Below are positions 8,931 to 17,137 of a DNA stretch of 64,000 nt, one piece after another (positions within the stretch are counted from its first letter, which is position 1; each line of letters opens with the position of its first letter). Made by a program: the position numbers and the translations under genes. This DNA is from Chryseobacterium vaccae (GTDB lineage: Bacteria > Bacteroidota > Bacteroidia > Flavobacteriales > Weeksellaceae), in NCBI RefSeq assembly GCF_009602705.1, contig NZ_VSWH01000001.1, positions 2,976,001-3,040,000 on the forward strand. The letters are read 5' to 3'. A model generated the notes under the pieces. It was not told where the DNA came from, searched no databases, and was given only the letters and a program-made list of their open reading frames with translations.

Positions 8931-9725
8931 CTATCTTTCTAATACTTTTTTCTTATCTGTACGGATAAGGTTTACTTTTTGATCCAGTCCGTACAAAAAA
9001 TCAATTAACTGCTGTGCAATAGTTGGCGGAAACATTGATTTAAAATACTTTCTTTCTCCATTATAGTAGAGGATCAAGGTGGTTACCGCTCCGTCATGCC
9101 CTTCTTTTTCAGGAAATGACCAGCTTTTTAGGTTGGAGCTTTTCAAAATATTGATCAATTCATCATATAAGGCCTCTGATAGCTGTCCTTTAAACTGTCC
9201 TGATCGATCTTTATTATTCAAGACTTCCCCATCCCAATAAATGTTCCGGTTTTTATCGATTTCTAAGTCAATTACCGAACAAGTTCCAAGGCAACCGGTT
9301 GTATGATACACTATTTTTTCAAATGAAATTGATGGATCTATATTATACTTCTGCCTGATAAAAGTTACCTCTTCCCTATTTCCAAAATATTCTTTTGATA
9401 AATCAGATACAGGGCGAAGTATTAATTTTTTTTTGCTTAGGCTTTTGATAAAAAAATCATATTTGTTCAAATATTGTTTATTTGATCCAACTTTTGTATA
9501 CTCAGAATAAAAATTGAGGCTGTCACCCGTAATATTTAAAGGGAGCTGCTCTTCTTCTTCCAGCGTACTTAAAATATTAAACCTATTGCCTTTCTCTTTT
9601 ATTACGATAACATCATTATTCTTTGAGATCCAGGTATCTTGTAACTTCTTTTCTTGTCCGTGTAGTTTCAAAGAAATAACAATGGTAAAAGAGAACAATA
9701 TAAAAGTTTGTATGATATTTTTCAT
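8931..9725 (-). CDS. Exported DUF6438-type protein
   Basis: This 264-residue protein begins with a Sec signal peptide of about 23 residues ending before QEKK. The C-terminal half (about residues 134-255) carries the hallmark of DUF6438: a segment HTTGCLGTCSVIDLEID with a Cys-x-x-x-Cys-like pair, then a GxVLNN...G-Q-F-G-x-L strand pair and a terminal helix. The N-terminal half looks like a lipocalin-like beta domain. The function of the family is unknown. It lies 15 bp downstream of the metallopeptidase-like lipoprotein gene, so the two are co-transcribed. Confidence 0.82.
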   Translation of the reverse strand: MKNIIQTFILFSFTIVISLKLHGQEKKLQDTWISKNNDVIVIKEKGNRFNILSTLEEEEQLPLNITGDSLNFYSEYTKVGSNKQYLNKYDFFIKSLSKKKLILRPVSDLSKEYFGNREEVTFIRQKYNIDPSISFEKIVYHTTGCLGTCSVIDLEIDKNRNIYWDGEVLNNKDRSGQFKGQLSEALYDELINILKSSNLKSWSFPEKEGHDGAVTTLILYYNGERKYFKSMFPPTIAQQLIDFLYGLDQKVNLIRTDKKKVLER

Positions 9726-9740
9726 AGTATCTGGCTTAAG

Positions 9741-11051
9741 TTACGGACATTTTGTACCCTTTTGTTTTCCAAGAGTTGTATCTCTTTCATTTGCATTAAG
9801 GACTTTCTCTTCTTCAGTCATTGTAGTTATTCCAGCTTTAGCCATTGCTTTTACTGTTTCTGGAGGTAGATTAGGGTTATAAGCGGATAAAATATTTTCA
9901 AGTGTACTTAAAAAGAATCCAACATTTTGATGCCCTTCCTTAAACCCAAATCTATTCACAATAGTTCCATCTGGCGCATAATCTGCACCTGTTACATAAA
10001 CAGGATATGTTTCATCAAATTGTGCTTGTCCTAGACGTTTAAGTTCAAAGTCTAAATAAGCATGTGCTACTTCATGATACATGGTTATCAAAATATATTC
10101 CTTTGTTGCATTTTTTAACACATTATCATTTAGAAAAATAGTAGCGAAAAATTTATTACTATCTGGTTTAGAAACAGTACTTGTAATTCCATCTTTATCT
10201 CCTAAACCGCTTTTACCTTTAAATGTAATTCTATAGTCGTCATTATTTTGGAAAATATCTTTTAATACTCTTGCTAACTCATTATTCATATTAGGTAATT
10301 GCTCCAGAAGACTTTGAGCACAAGGATAATCTGTTAATTGATTGATTATATCCTGATTAGGATTTTCCTCCGGCGGATCAGGATATTCATATCCATCAGC
10401 TCCTCCACCTCCACCACCGCCTCCAAACGGATCTCCCAATGGGGGAAAGCTTTTAGGAGGAACACCTCCGCCACTGTCTTCTTGCCACTCGCAGACCATA
10501 TGAGAATAGCTTACTGGTTCACAGTCTGTTTGTCCATTCAGACAGCCAATGATGATGGTTCTTGTAGAGCATACGTATTTTGCTTTAGCAGCCTTGTTAC
10601 CGTCTATCACTTCGCTGTGGCTGACGATATTAGAATAAAGTACATGTTGGAAGAAGGCTAAAAGATCAGCATCGTTCTTTTCGTAGAAATATAGCCTGTC
10701 TCCTTTTCTTACCGCTTCCATCAAAAGGACAACCTTGTCTTTTTTCACAATAGGAACCAGCAGGTATTTTTCACCAAACTGACCAAAGCTCATCGCATAA
10801 TTCCAATACAGTTCACCATACGTGGTATTGAAACGTTCCAGATTGGCATGTTTCAGGAAAACCTGCTGTACTTTCCCGATATATACATCATCTTCTTTCC
10901 ATAAGCTTCTGGAAGCATATTTAGCTGAAGAAGCAGATACTGCCTCTTTTGAGGTTTCCTGCTGAAGAAAATCTTCGCGGGCACATGAATAGATAGAGAA
11001 TGCTGCCAGGAGAACCAGAAGCAGCTGTCTTACATTTAATTTTTCTCTCAT
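9741..11051 (-). CDS. Large lipoprotein with Gly-rich linker and HExxH metallopeptidase-like C-terminal domain
   Basis: This 436-residue protein has three parts. Residues 1-23 are a lipoprotein signal with IYSC and the lipidated Cys at 23. Residues about 40-195 form an N-terminal domain with several Cys (161, 170, 177, 187). Residues about 194-230 are a Gly/Pro linker containing eight Gly in a row. The remainder is a globular domain carrying HEVAH at 326-330, a zinc-binding metallopeptidase signature, and a possible third ligand His374 in EGHQN. A surface-anchored N-domain, flexible linker and enzymatic tip resemble polymorphic effector layouts. The cassette splits the pigment operon. Enzymatic activity is inferred from the HExxH motif only. 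Confidence 0.85.
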   Translation of the reverse strand: MREKLNVRQLLLVLLAAFSIYSCAREDFLQQETSKEAVSASSAKYASRSLWKEDDVYIGKVQQVFLKHANLERFNTTYGELYWNYAMSFGQFGEKYLLVPIVKKDKVVLLMEAVRKGDRLYFYEKNDADLLAFFQHVLYSNIVSHSEVIDGNKAAKAKYVCSTRTIIIGCLNGQTDCEPVSYSHMVCEWQEDSGGGVPPKSFPPLGDPFGGGGGGGGADGYEYPDPPEENPNQDIINQLTDYPCAQSLLEQLPNMNNELARVLKDIFQNNDDYRITFKGKSGLGDKDGITSTVSKPDSNKFFATIFLNDNVLKNATKEYILITMYHEVAHAYLDFELKRLGQAQFDETYPVYVTGADYAPDGTIVNRFGFKEGHQNVGFFLSTLENILSAYNPNLPPETVKAMAKAGITTMTEEEKVLNANERDTTLGKQKGTKCP

Positions 11052-11191
11052 ACATTTTGTTTTCTAGCGGATTAAATATAATTAATTTTTCCCAATTAGG
11101 TGATTTTTTAAAAAATAATTTATCCCTTATTCTGTATGTAACAACTTTCCGTTATAAACCAATACCCAACAGTTATCATTTCAAATTATTT

Positions 11192-11199
11192 TATATTTG
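11192..11199 (+). promoter_or_regulatory. Putative -7 promoter box upstream of the second half of the plus-strand pigment operon
   Basis: TATATTTG matches the Bacteroidota -7 consensus TAnnTTTG. No good -33 TTG lies at the expected distance. A start site about 7 nt downstream would put the ATG at 11212 almost on the transcript end, which favours the ATG at 11224 as the translation start. Confidence 0.5.
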
Positions 11200-11223
11200 T
11201 AAAAAAAAGCAATGTTGCTGACC

Positions 11224-11763
11224 ATGAAGAAAACAACCCGCTGCATCATAGAACATTCAAAAATAACCGTTGATGAAAACCTTATTTTTGAAAGTCACAG
11301 TACCTCTTTTCAGGAATTTGCAAAAGAAGCTTATAAAAGTTTAGAACTCAGCTATCCTAAATTTCATAAAATGGATAACCTGAGCAAGCTGGCTTTTCTT
11401 GCCGCTGAAACGCTTTTAAAGGATGAAGACCATAGCCGTACCGCTCTGGTTTTTGCCAACTGTTCTTCCAGTCTGGATACCGATCATAAATACCAGGAAA
11501 CCATCAATTCGCAGGAAAATTATTTTCCGAGCCCCGCCGTATTTGTATATACCCTTCCCAATATTTGTGTAGGGGAAATCAGCATCAGACACAAAATGCA
11601 GACTGAAAATGCCTTCTTTGTTCTGGAAGAATTTGATGAGCAATTCTTAAACGATTATGCCGAGCAGCTTCTTTTATCCGGAAAAGCAGAAAAAGTTCTC
11701 TGCGGATGGACAGAACTTTATCAGGATAATTACAAAGCTTTTGTATATTTGCTGACCTTATAA
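11224..11763 (+). CDS. Ketosynthase-like truncated protein of aryl-polyene/flexirubin clusters
   Basis: Starting at the second in-frame ATG, this is a 179-residue protein. It resembles the N-terminal part of a beta-ketoacyl synthase: NCSSSLDTD and [18 protein letters not shown] look like the KS core strands. The active-site histidine motifs are absent and it is less than half the usual KS length. Similar short KS-like proteins are found in aryl-polyene clusters, where their role is unclear. It opens the second segment of the plus-strand operon after the inserted cassette, and is followed by an ACP and two KS-family genes. An upstream ATG at 11212 would add four residues. Active catalysis is unlikely. 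Confidence 0.8.
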   Translation: MKKTTRCIIEHSKITVDENLIFESHSTSFQEFAKEAYKSLELSYPKFHKMDNLSKLAFLAAETLLKDEDHSRTALVFANCSSSLDTDHKYQETINSQENYFPSPAVFVYTLPNICVGEISIRHKMQTENAFFVLEEFDEQFLNDYAEQLLLSGKAEKVLCGWTELYQDNYKAFVYLLTL

Positions 11764-11782
11764 AAAATTAAACACTATAAAT

Positions 11783-11848
11783 ACAATGTACCATTTTGAA
11801 TTGTAAGGATTGATATACGGATACATTGTTGAATTGGTACATTATTAA
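11783..11848. repeat. Intergenic stem-loop repeat, copy 1 (diverged)
   Basis: An imperfect palindrome in the gap between the KS-like fragment and the ACP gene. It opens with ACAATGTACC and closes with GGTACATTATT, matching the ends of the three other copies at 12120, 25400 and 27000. It is the most diverged copy. Confidence 0.6.
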
Positions 11849-11856
11849 ACTATTTT

Positions 11857-12114
11857 ATGGAAAACTTAAAAACTGAATTAAAGCACAAAATCATTGAAGT
11901 TCTTAACCTTGAAGATGTTTCCGCAGAAGAAATTAAAGATACAGATCCTTTATTCGGAGGAGGATTAGGACTTGATTCTATCGACGCTCTTGAACTGATC
12001 GTTCTTTTGGATAAAGACTACGGAATTAAATTATCTGATCCTAAAAAAGGAAAGGAAATTTTCCAGTCTATTGACACTATGGCGAAATTCATTGAAGAGA
12101 ACAGAACGAAGTAA
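11857..12114 (+). CDS. Acyl carrier protein
   Basis: This 85-residue acidic protein is a typical type II ACP. The phosphopantetheine attachment serine lies in GLDSIDALE, in the position of the canonical DSL motif. Helix I and the acidic helix II are as expected. It sits among KS genes and should carry the growing aryl-polyene chain. The window has a second ACP at 25501-25755, so two carriers may serve different steps, as in other aryl-polyene clusters. Repeats flank it on both sides. Confidence 0.93.
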   Translation: MENLKTELKHKIIEVLNLEDVSAEEIKDTDPLFGGGLGLDSIDALELIVLLDKDYGIKLSDPKKGKEIFQSIDTMAKFIEENRTK

Positions 12115-12119
12115 ATATA

Positions 12120-12187
12120 ACAATGTAACAGTGTATCAACCTATCCATCATTGGTAAACTGTTACATTCATGCATTGTTACATTATT
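12120..12187. repeat. Intergenic stem-loop repeat, copy 2
   Basis: An imperfect palindrome: left arm ACAATGTAACAGTGTATCAA pairs with TTGGTAAACTGTTACATTCA with few mismatches, and a further TTGTTACATT follows. It fills nearly the entire gap between the ACP and the next KS gene. Same family as copies at 11783, 25400 and 27000. Confidence 0.75.
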
Positions 12188-12191
12188 TAAA

Positions 12192-13391
12192 ATGAGTCAG
12201 AAAATTGCCATAACAGGAATGGGCATCATTTCTTCCATCGGAAACAACGTGGAGGAAAATTTTGTTTCACTGAAAACCGGGAGACATGGTATTTCAGACA
12301 TTCAGATGTTTGAAACCCGTCACGCAGGAATATTCAAAACCGGTGAAATAAAAAAATCTAATGAAGAACTTGTACAGCAGCTTCAGCTTTCTGAAGACAA
12401 CAATATTACAAGAACTTCTTTATTGGGTATGGTTGCCGCTAAAGAAGCAGTAGAAAGTGCCGGAATCTCAGATATCAACGGATACAGAACCGGGCTGATT
12501 TCTTCCACCAGCGTAGGCGGAATGGATGTTACTGAAAAATACTTCTACTCTTACGAAGACTTTCCTGAAAAGCAAAAATACATCGATGCTCATGATGCGG
12601 GAAATTCCTCACTGGCCATTGCTGATTATCTAGGTTTGAAAGGAATGGTTTCTACCATCAGTACCGCCTGTTCATCGGCAGCCAATGCCATTATGATGGG
12701 GGCAAAACTCATCAGAAACGGAGTGCTGGACCGCGTCATTGTTGGCGGAACGGATTCTCTTTCCAAATTTACCCTGAACGGATTCAACACGCTGATGATC
12801 CTCACTGATTCTTACAATACCCCTTTCGATAACGACAGAAAAGGTCTGAATCTGGGAGAAGCAGCCGCTTATATCGTTCTTGAATCTGATGAGGTGGTAA
12901 AAAAAGAAAACAAAAAGGTTCTCGCTTATCTTTCCGGATATGGTAATGCCAATGATGCCCACCACCAGACCGCTTCTTCGGAAAACGGACAGGGGGCTTT
13001 CCTTGCCATGCAGCAGGCTCTGAAAGTATCAGGACTGAACAAAGAAAACATCGACTATATCAACGTTCATGGAACAGCAACACCTAATAATGACCTTTCT
13101 GAAGGAATTGCCATGATCAGGATATTTGGTGAAGGACAGGTTCCTGAGTTCAGCTCTACCAAAGCATTTACCGGGCATACGCTGGCAGCAGCGGCAGGTA
13201 TTGAAGCAGTGTATTCTATTCTGGCCATGCAGCATGGAGTTATTTTCCCGAACCTGAATTTTAAAACGAAAATGGAAGAGTTCGACCTTACACCAATCAC
13301 TGAGTTGAAACAGAAAAGCATCCATCATGTCCTTTCCAATTCATTCGGATTTGGAGGAAATTGTTCTACTTTAATTTTTTCAAAATCATGA
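12192..13391 (+). CDS. Beta-ketoacyl-ACP synthase (KAS II/FabF-like)
   Basis: The 399-residue enzyme is full length for a KAS II. It carries Cys160 in STACSSAAN, His293 in NVHGTAT and His329 in FTGHTLAAA. It should perform chain elongation with malonyl-ACP. The next gene overlaps its stop codon (ATGA) and encodes a KS-like protein without the active-site Cys, so the two are likely a KS-alpha/KS-beta heterodimer, as in aromatic type II polyketide and aryl-polyene systems. Partnering is inferred from overlap and domain content. Confidence 0.94.
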   Translation: MSQKIAITGMGIISSIGNNVEENFVSLKTGRHGISDIQMFETRHAGIFKTGEIKKSNEELVQQLQLSEDNNITRTSLLGMVAAKEAVESAGISDINGYRTGLISSTSVGGMDVTEKYFYSYEDFPEKQKYIDAHDAGNSSLAIADYLGLKGMVSTISTACSSAANAIMMGAKLIRNGVLDRVIVGGTDSLSKFTLNGFNTLMILTDSYNTPFDNDRKGLNLGEAAAYIVLESDEVVKKENKKVLAYLSGYGNANDAHHQTASSENGQGAFLAMQQALKVSGLNKENIDYINVHGTATPNNDLSEGIAMIRIFGEGQVPEFSSTKAFTGHTLAAAAGIEAVYSILAMQHGVIFPNLNFKTKMEEFDLTPITELKQKSIHHVLSNSFGFGGNCSTLIFSKS

Positions 13392-14449
13392 GTGCCGTAT
13401 ACATCAACAGTGCATCCTGCATCTCAGTTCAGGATACTTTAAAAGAGGACTTTTTTCAAAATCTCAACCCCGAAAATTCGGTTCAGACCTTAAAGGCAAT
13501 TGATCCGAATTATAAAGAATTTATTCCTCCTGCCATGATCAGGAGAATGTCCAAAACGGTAAAAATGAGTTCCGTTGCTTCTCATTATGCGTTGAAAGAA
13601 GCCGGAATTGAGCAGCCGGACGCCATTATCGTTGGTACCGGAATGGGGTGTTCCCAGGATTCTGAGAAGTTTCTGAAAAATGTAATCGATAATCATGAAG
13701 AATTCCTTACCCCTACATTCTTCATCCAATCAACACACAATACCGTAGCCGGGCAAATTGCTCTGGGGCTGCAGTGTCACGCTTATAATTTCACGTATGT
13801 CAACACCTCTTCTTCTCTGGAATTTTCATTTCTGGATGCCAAGCTTCAGATTAATGACGGGGAAGCAGACAACGTTCTTGTTGGCTCTACAGACGAGCAG
13901 ACGGGCAGAACAATGGAATTATACTGTTTAAATAACACCATTAAAAAAGAGGAAGATCTTCCTGCTGATTATCTGCATTCGGAAACTAATGGAGTAATTT
14001 GGGGCGAAGGGGCAGCTTTCTTCGTACTTGGAAAGAATAAAACAAATAATTCTTATGCCCAGCTTAAAAACATTCAGATCAGCAGTAAAGTAGATTTGGA
14101 TGAAACCCAGGATTTTATTGATGGGTTTTTAGCTCAAAATAATGTAAAAAATGAAGACATTGATGCTGTGATCCTTGGATTCAGCGGAGATGCAAAGTCA
14201 GACCTGTATTATACCAAAGCTGCGGAACTTTTTCCGGCTTCTACCCTGTTGTATTATAAACATCTGAGTGGAGAATTTAATACGGCAAGCGGTTTTTCAA
14301 CGTTTATGGCCTGCCATATTCTGAAAGATCAGCAAATTCCGGATGTGATGATGATCAATGATGTGAAAAAAGGAGAGGTCAGAAATATTCTACTTTATAA
14401 TCATCTGGCGGGAGAAGATCACAGTCTGGTACTTTTGGAAAGGGCTTAG
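13388..14449 (+). CDS. Chain-length-factor-like KS homologue lacking the active-site cysteine
   Basis: I start at the ATG at 13388, which overlaps the preceding stop as ATGA; an upstream in-frame ATG at 13361 would add nine residues. The 353-residue protein has the thiolase fold pattern but reads NTSSSLEF near residues 139-146, where active KSs have a Cys. The usual HGTAT motif is replaced by a GFSGDAKSD segment. It cannot act as a normal condensing enzyme. This is the pattern of chain-length factors, which shape the cavity of a KS partner. The preceding KS is the obvious partner, and product length control is the expected role. Confidence 0.85.
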   Translation: MSAVYINSASCISVQDTLKEDFFQNLNPENSVQTLKAIDPNYKEFIPPAMIRRMSKTVKMSSVASHYALKEAGIEQPDAIIVGTGMGCSQDSEKFLKNVIDNHEEFLTPTFFIQSTHNTVAGQIALGLQCHAYNFTYVNTSSSLEFSFLDAKLQINDGEADNVLVGSTDEQTGRTMELYCLNNTIKKEEDLPADYLHSETNGVIWGEGAAFFVLGKNKTNNSYAQLKNIQISSKVDLDETQDFIDGFLAQNNVKNEDIDAVILGFSGDAKSDLYYTKAAELFPASTLLYYKHLSGEFNTASGFSTFMACHILKDQQIPDVMMINDVKKGEVRNILLYNHLAGEDHSLVLLERA

Positions 14450-14540
14450 ATTTTGATTTTAAACCATTAAGATCTATAAACTGTAAGGTTAATTTAACGT
14501 TCAGGAACTTTGATGCTGAAACTTAAAAACAATTAATGAT

Positions 14541-15302
14541 TTGCCCGTGAAACACTATCCATTTATACTATTTTATCTTTTCTGCAACGTGATGATCTAT
14601 GCGTTTCATGGAAGCTTTTGGGTGTATCTGGCTGGATTTCTGGCTTTTTCTGCGGTGGTAGTATGGGGTTCTTTCGATATTGAACTGGGATATTTTGTCA
14701 ACAGTATCACCCATAAAAGAACAAGGATCAAAGAAACAGCATTGACTTTTGACGACGGGCCAACCGAATTCACTCCTAAATTTCTGGATCTTCTGAAAGA
14801 ACATGAAGTAAAAGCTACTTTCTTCTGCATCGGGAAACAAATTGAAAAGTATCCTGAAATTTTCAAAAGAATTATAGCAGAAGGACATACCATTGGAAAC
14901 CATACATTATCCCATTCCAATTCAACCGGCTTCCTATCAACATCAAAAATGACAGAAGAGATTGAAAAATGCGATGAGGTCATGATGAAGATCGGAAATA
15001 TTAAAACGGATCTGTACAGACCTCCTTTTGGCGTTACCAATCCGAATATCGTCAAAGCCATCAGAAAAACAAACAAGACAAGCATCGGCTGGAATGTCCG
15101 TTCATTGGATACCATTATTGATGACGAAAAGAAAATTTACAAAAGGGTAACTCAAGGCCTGAAGAAAGGCAGTATAATCCTTCTTCACGACACTTCTGAA
15201 AAAACGTATCGGGTATTGGCTGATTTATTGTTATTTTTGAAGGATAAAAAATACTCAACGTTTACCGTTGATACTCTTATAAAATCAAAGAAAAATGATT
15301 AA
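14541..15302 (+). CDS. Polysaccharide deacetylase family protein (NodB homology domain)
   Basis: No ATG is available: translation must begin at TTG 14541 or at GTG 14547, which gives a protein starting with MKHYPF. The protein of about 251-253 residues has two N-terminal membrane segments (to about residue 46). A carbohydrate esterase 4 domain follows, with TFDDGP (Asp71, Asp72) and the zinc ligands HTLSHS (His120, His124), then RPPFG. The family removes N- or O-acetyl groups from glycans. Similar genes recur in flexirubin clusters, but the substrate there is unknown. Its 3' end overlaps the LolA gene by 8 bp. Confidence 0.88.
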   Translation: MPVKHYPFILFYLFCNVMIYAFHGSFWVYLAGFLAFSAVVVWGSFDIELGYFVNSITHKRTRIKETALTFDDGPTEFTPKFLDLLKEHEVKATFFCIGKQIEKYPEIFKRIIAEGHTIGNHTLSHSNSTGFLSTSKMTEEIEKCDEVMMKIGNIKTDLYRPPFGVTNPNIVKAIRKTNKTSIGWNVRSLDTIIDDEKKIYKRVTQGLKKGSIILLHDTSEKTYRVLADLLLFLKDKKYSTFTVDTLIKSKKND

Positions 15303-15921
15303 AAATATTGCTTTTGGAGCGTTTTTATTAGTTTCTGCGTTATTTTCTGCACAGAATACTTCCATGTCTGCCACAGAAGCCAAAGCATTTGTTACAAAGG
15401 TTTCATCAGAAACCCAGGAAATCAAAACCCTGCAGAGTGATTTTACCCAGACAAAAAAAATGGATTTTCTGGACAAAAGCATCGTTACTTACGGCAAAAT
15501 GTCCCTGAAGACGCCCAATACGCTAAGCTGGAGATATACCAAACCGTATCAGTACAGCATTGTTTTTAAAGACAACAAGATCTTCATCAATGATCAGGGG
15601 AAAAAATCTTCTGTAGATGCCAAAAGCAAAACATTTGAGAAGATCAATAAGCTGATTGTGGGAAGTTCAAACGGAAAAATGTTCAATGACCCGGAATTTA
15701 CAGTGGCTTATTTCAAGAACGGAAACTTTAATATTGCCCGGTTTACTCCAAAATCCGCCCAATTGCTGAAATATATCAAGCAGATTGAACTTCACTTTCC
15801 TAAAAACCAATCTACGGTTTCACAGGTGAATATGACAGAGCCTTCAGGCGATACCACCAATATTGTTTTCAAAAATACCAAGATCAATGCTGCCATTGCT
15901 GCGTCAGAGTTTAGTCTATAG
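15295..15921 (+). CDS. LolA-type outer-membrane lipoprotein carrier protein
   Basis: This 208-residue periplasmic protein has a signal peptide to about residue 19 (ALFSAQ). The LolA beta-barrel pattern is visible: SDFTQTKKM at about 49-57, a TPNTLSWRY segment typical of the LolA hydrophobic pocket, and YQYSIVFKDNK. LolA proteins shuttle lipidated cargo across the periplasm. LolA-like genes are standard members of aryl-polyene clusters, so this copy probably carries the pigment or its lipid carrier rather than general lipoproteins. That cargo is inferred from context. Its end overlaps the next lipoprotein gene. Confidence 0.9.
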   Translation: MIKNIAFGAFLLVSALFSAQNTSMSATEAKAFVTKVSSETQEIKTLQSDFTQTKKMDFLDKSIVTYGKMSLKTPNTLSWRYTKPYQYSIVFKDNKIFINDQGKKSSVDAKSKTFEKINKLIVGSSNGKMFNDPEFTVAYFKNGNFNIARFTPKSAQLLKYIKQIELHFPKNQSTVSQVNMTEPSGDTTNIVFKNTKINAAIAASEFSL

Positions 15922-16528
15922 TCTGGTCTTCATCCTGCTTATTTCCTGTAAAACGTATCAGCTTACAGGGGCAAAACCTGTTTCATACTCTGAAAAGACT
16001 GTTGAAAATCTGTATTTCTCTTCCGGTGAAGATTATGTCTACAAATGCCAGATGGATATTTACAAGAATCACGTAAGCGGAATTCTGATCATCAAGAAAC
16101 TGAATGAAATAACACACCGTGTTGCGATGACTTCAGACTTCGGAAATAAATTAATTGATTTCGAGATCTCTGAAAATGATTTTAAACTGAATTACGTTCT
16201 TCCTGATTTGGATAAAAAAATCGTCATTAATTTCTTAAAGAATGATTTCCGGGAACTTCTGCGTAAACAATATCCGGTGAATGAAACTTTTGAGAATGGT
16301 CATTCGAAAATATTCCTGTCTAAAATGGATAACAAAACCTATTATCTGTTTTTCGGAAAAGAAAACGGACTGTTGAAACAGATCGTGTATACAAAGAACA
16401 ATAAGGAAAAAATCGATTTTACTTTTGATGCAAAAAAACATATCTTCGCAGATAGTCTGAACCTTCAGCATAAGGATTTCAAGATCAATATAAAACTATA
16501 CCAAATAACAGAAACTGAAACTAACTAG
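15887..16528 (+). CDS. Conserved lipoprotein of the pigment cluster
   Basis: I choose the ATG at 15887 because it gives a compact lipoprotein signal with LLISC and the lipidated Cys about residue 21. An ATG at 15863 would prepend eight residues. The mature protein of about 190 residues is beta-rich, with many alternating hydrophobic strands and no enzyme motif. It overlaps the LolA gene by 35 bp, so the two products probably work together. A plausible role is an outer-membrane acceptor for LolA cargo, analogous to LolB. No direct LolB signature is seen. Confidence 0.82.
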   Translation: MLPLLRQSLVYSLVFILLISCKTYQLTGAKPVSYSEKTVENLYFSSGEDYVYKCQMDIYKNHVSGILIIKKLNEITHRVAMTSDFGNKLIDFEISENDFKLNYVLPDLDKKIVINFLKNDFRELLRKQYPVNETFENGHSKIFLSKMDNKTYYLFFGKENGLLKQIVYTKNNKEKIDFTFDAKKHIFADSLNLQHKDFKINIKLYQITETETN

Positions 16529-16530
16529 CC

Positions 16531-17133
16531 ATGAAAAAACTTATTATTTTATCATTCGTACTGATATCAGCCTTGTCTTTTGCACAGGTTACTTTCAGCC
16601 CGGGAATCAGAGCAGGTGCTAATTTTTCACATTTTTCCAACACTGAGCAGTATAACTATTATTATGCAGAAGAGTTTCCCAATGCGGCCAAACCTTATCT
16701 GGATTTTAAAACGAAAACCGATTTTTATATCGGATTTTTAGGAAACATCCGTTTTACAAAATTTTATGCGCTTCAGCCTGAAATTAATTATTCCAGACAG
16801 GGTGCCAAAATAGATACCAATGTGAATAACTGGAACGGAACAAAACTTTCTGTATCGTATTTAGGATTTCAGCTTGTCAATAAGTTTTATTTCAATAAGT
16901 TTAATGTCCATGCAGGCCCAACTGTGGAATTTGTACTTGACAATAAGAATTTTGAACCTCAAAATAAAGTCGATCTTGGGATAACTGCTGGTGCAGGATA
17001 TGATATTACGCCCAATCTGGGTATTGAAGCCCGCGTAAAAAAAGGATTTATTCCTGTAGAAGGCTATAATAACAACCACTATAATGTAGTTTTCCAGACC
17101 GGACTCTACTATACATTTAATCTGAAAAAATAA
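16531..17133 (+). CDS. Small outer-membrane beta-barrel (porin family) protein
   Basis: This 200-residue protein starts with a Sec signal peptide ending SFAQ at about residue 19. The mature part opens PGIRAGANFSHF and continues with alternating aromatic beta strands to a C-terminal TGLYYTFNLKK, the pattern of PorT/OmpA-like eight-stranded barrels of Bacteroidota. The gene starts two bases after the preceding lipoprotein gene stops, so it belongs to the operon. It may help localise or insert the pigment at the outer membrane. Function beyond outer-membrane location is not readable. Confidence 0.87.
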   Translation: MKKLIILSFVLISALSFAQVTFSPGIRAGANFSHFSNTEQYNYYYAEEFPNAAKPYLDFKTKTDFYIGFLGNIRFTKFYALQPEINYSRQGAKIDTNVNNWNGTKLSVSYLGFQLVNKFYFNKFNVHAGPTVEFVLDNKNFEPQNKVDLGITAGAGYDITPNLGIEARVKKGFIPVEGYNNNHYNVVFQTGLYYTFNLKK

Positions 17134-17137
17134 AATC

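Noticed and set aside
13361..13387. Extended start of the chain-length-factor-like protein
   Set aside because: The ATG at 13388 overlaps the upstream stop as ATGA, the usual coupling, and the longer start has no support.
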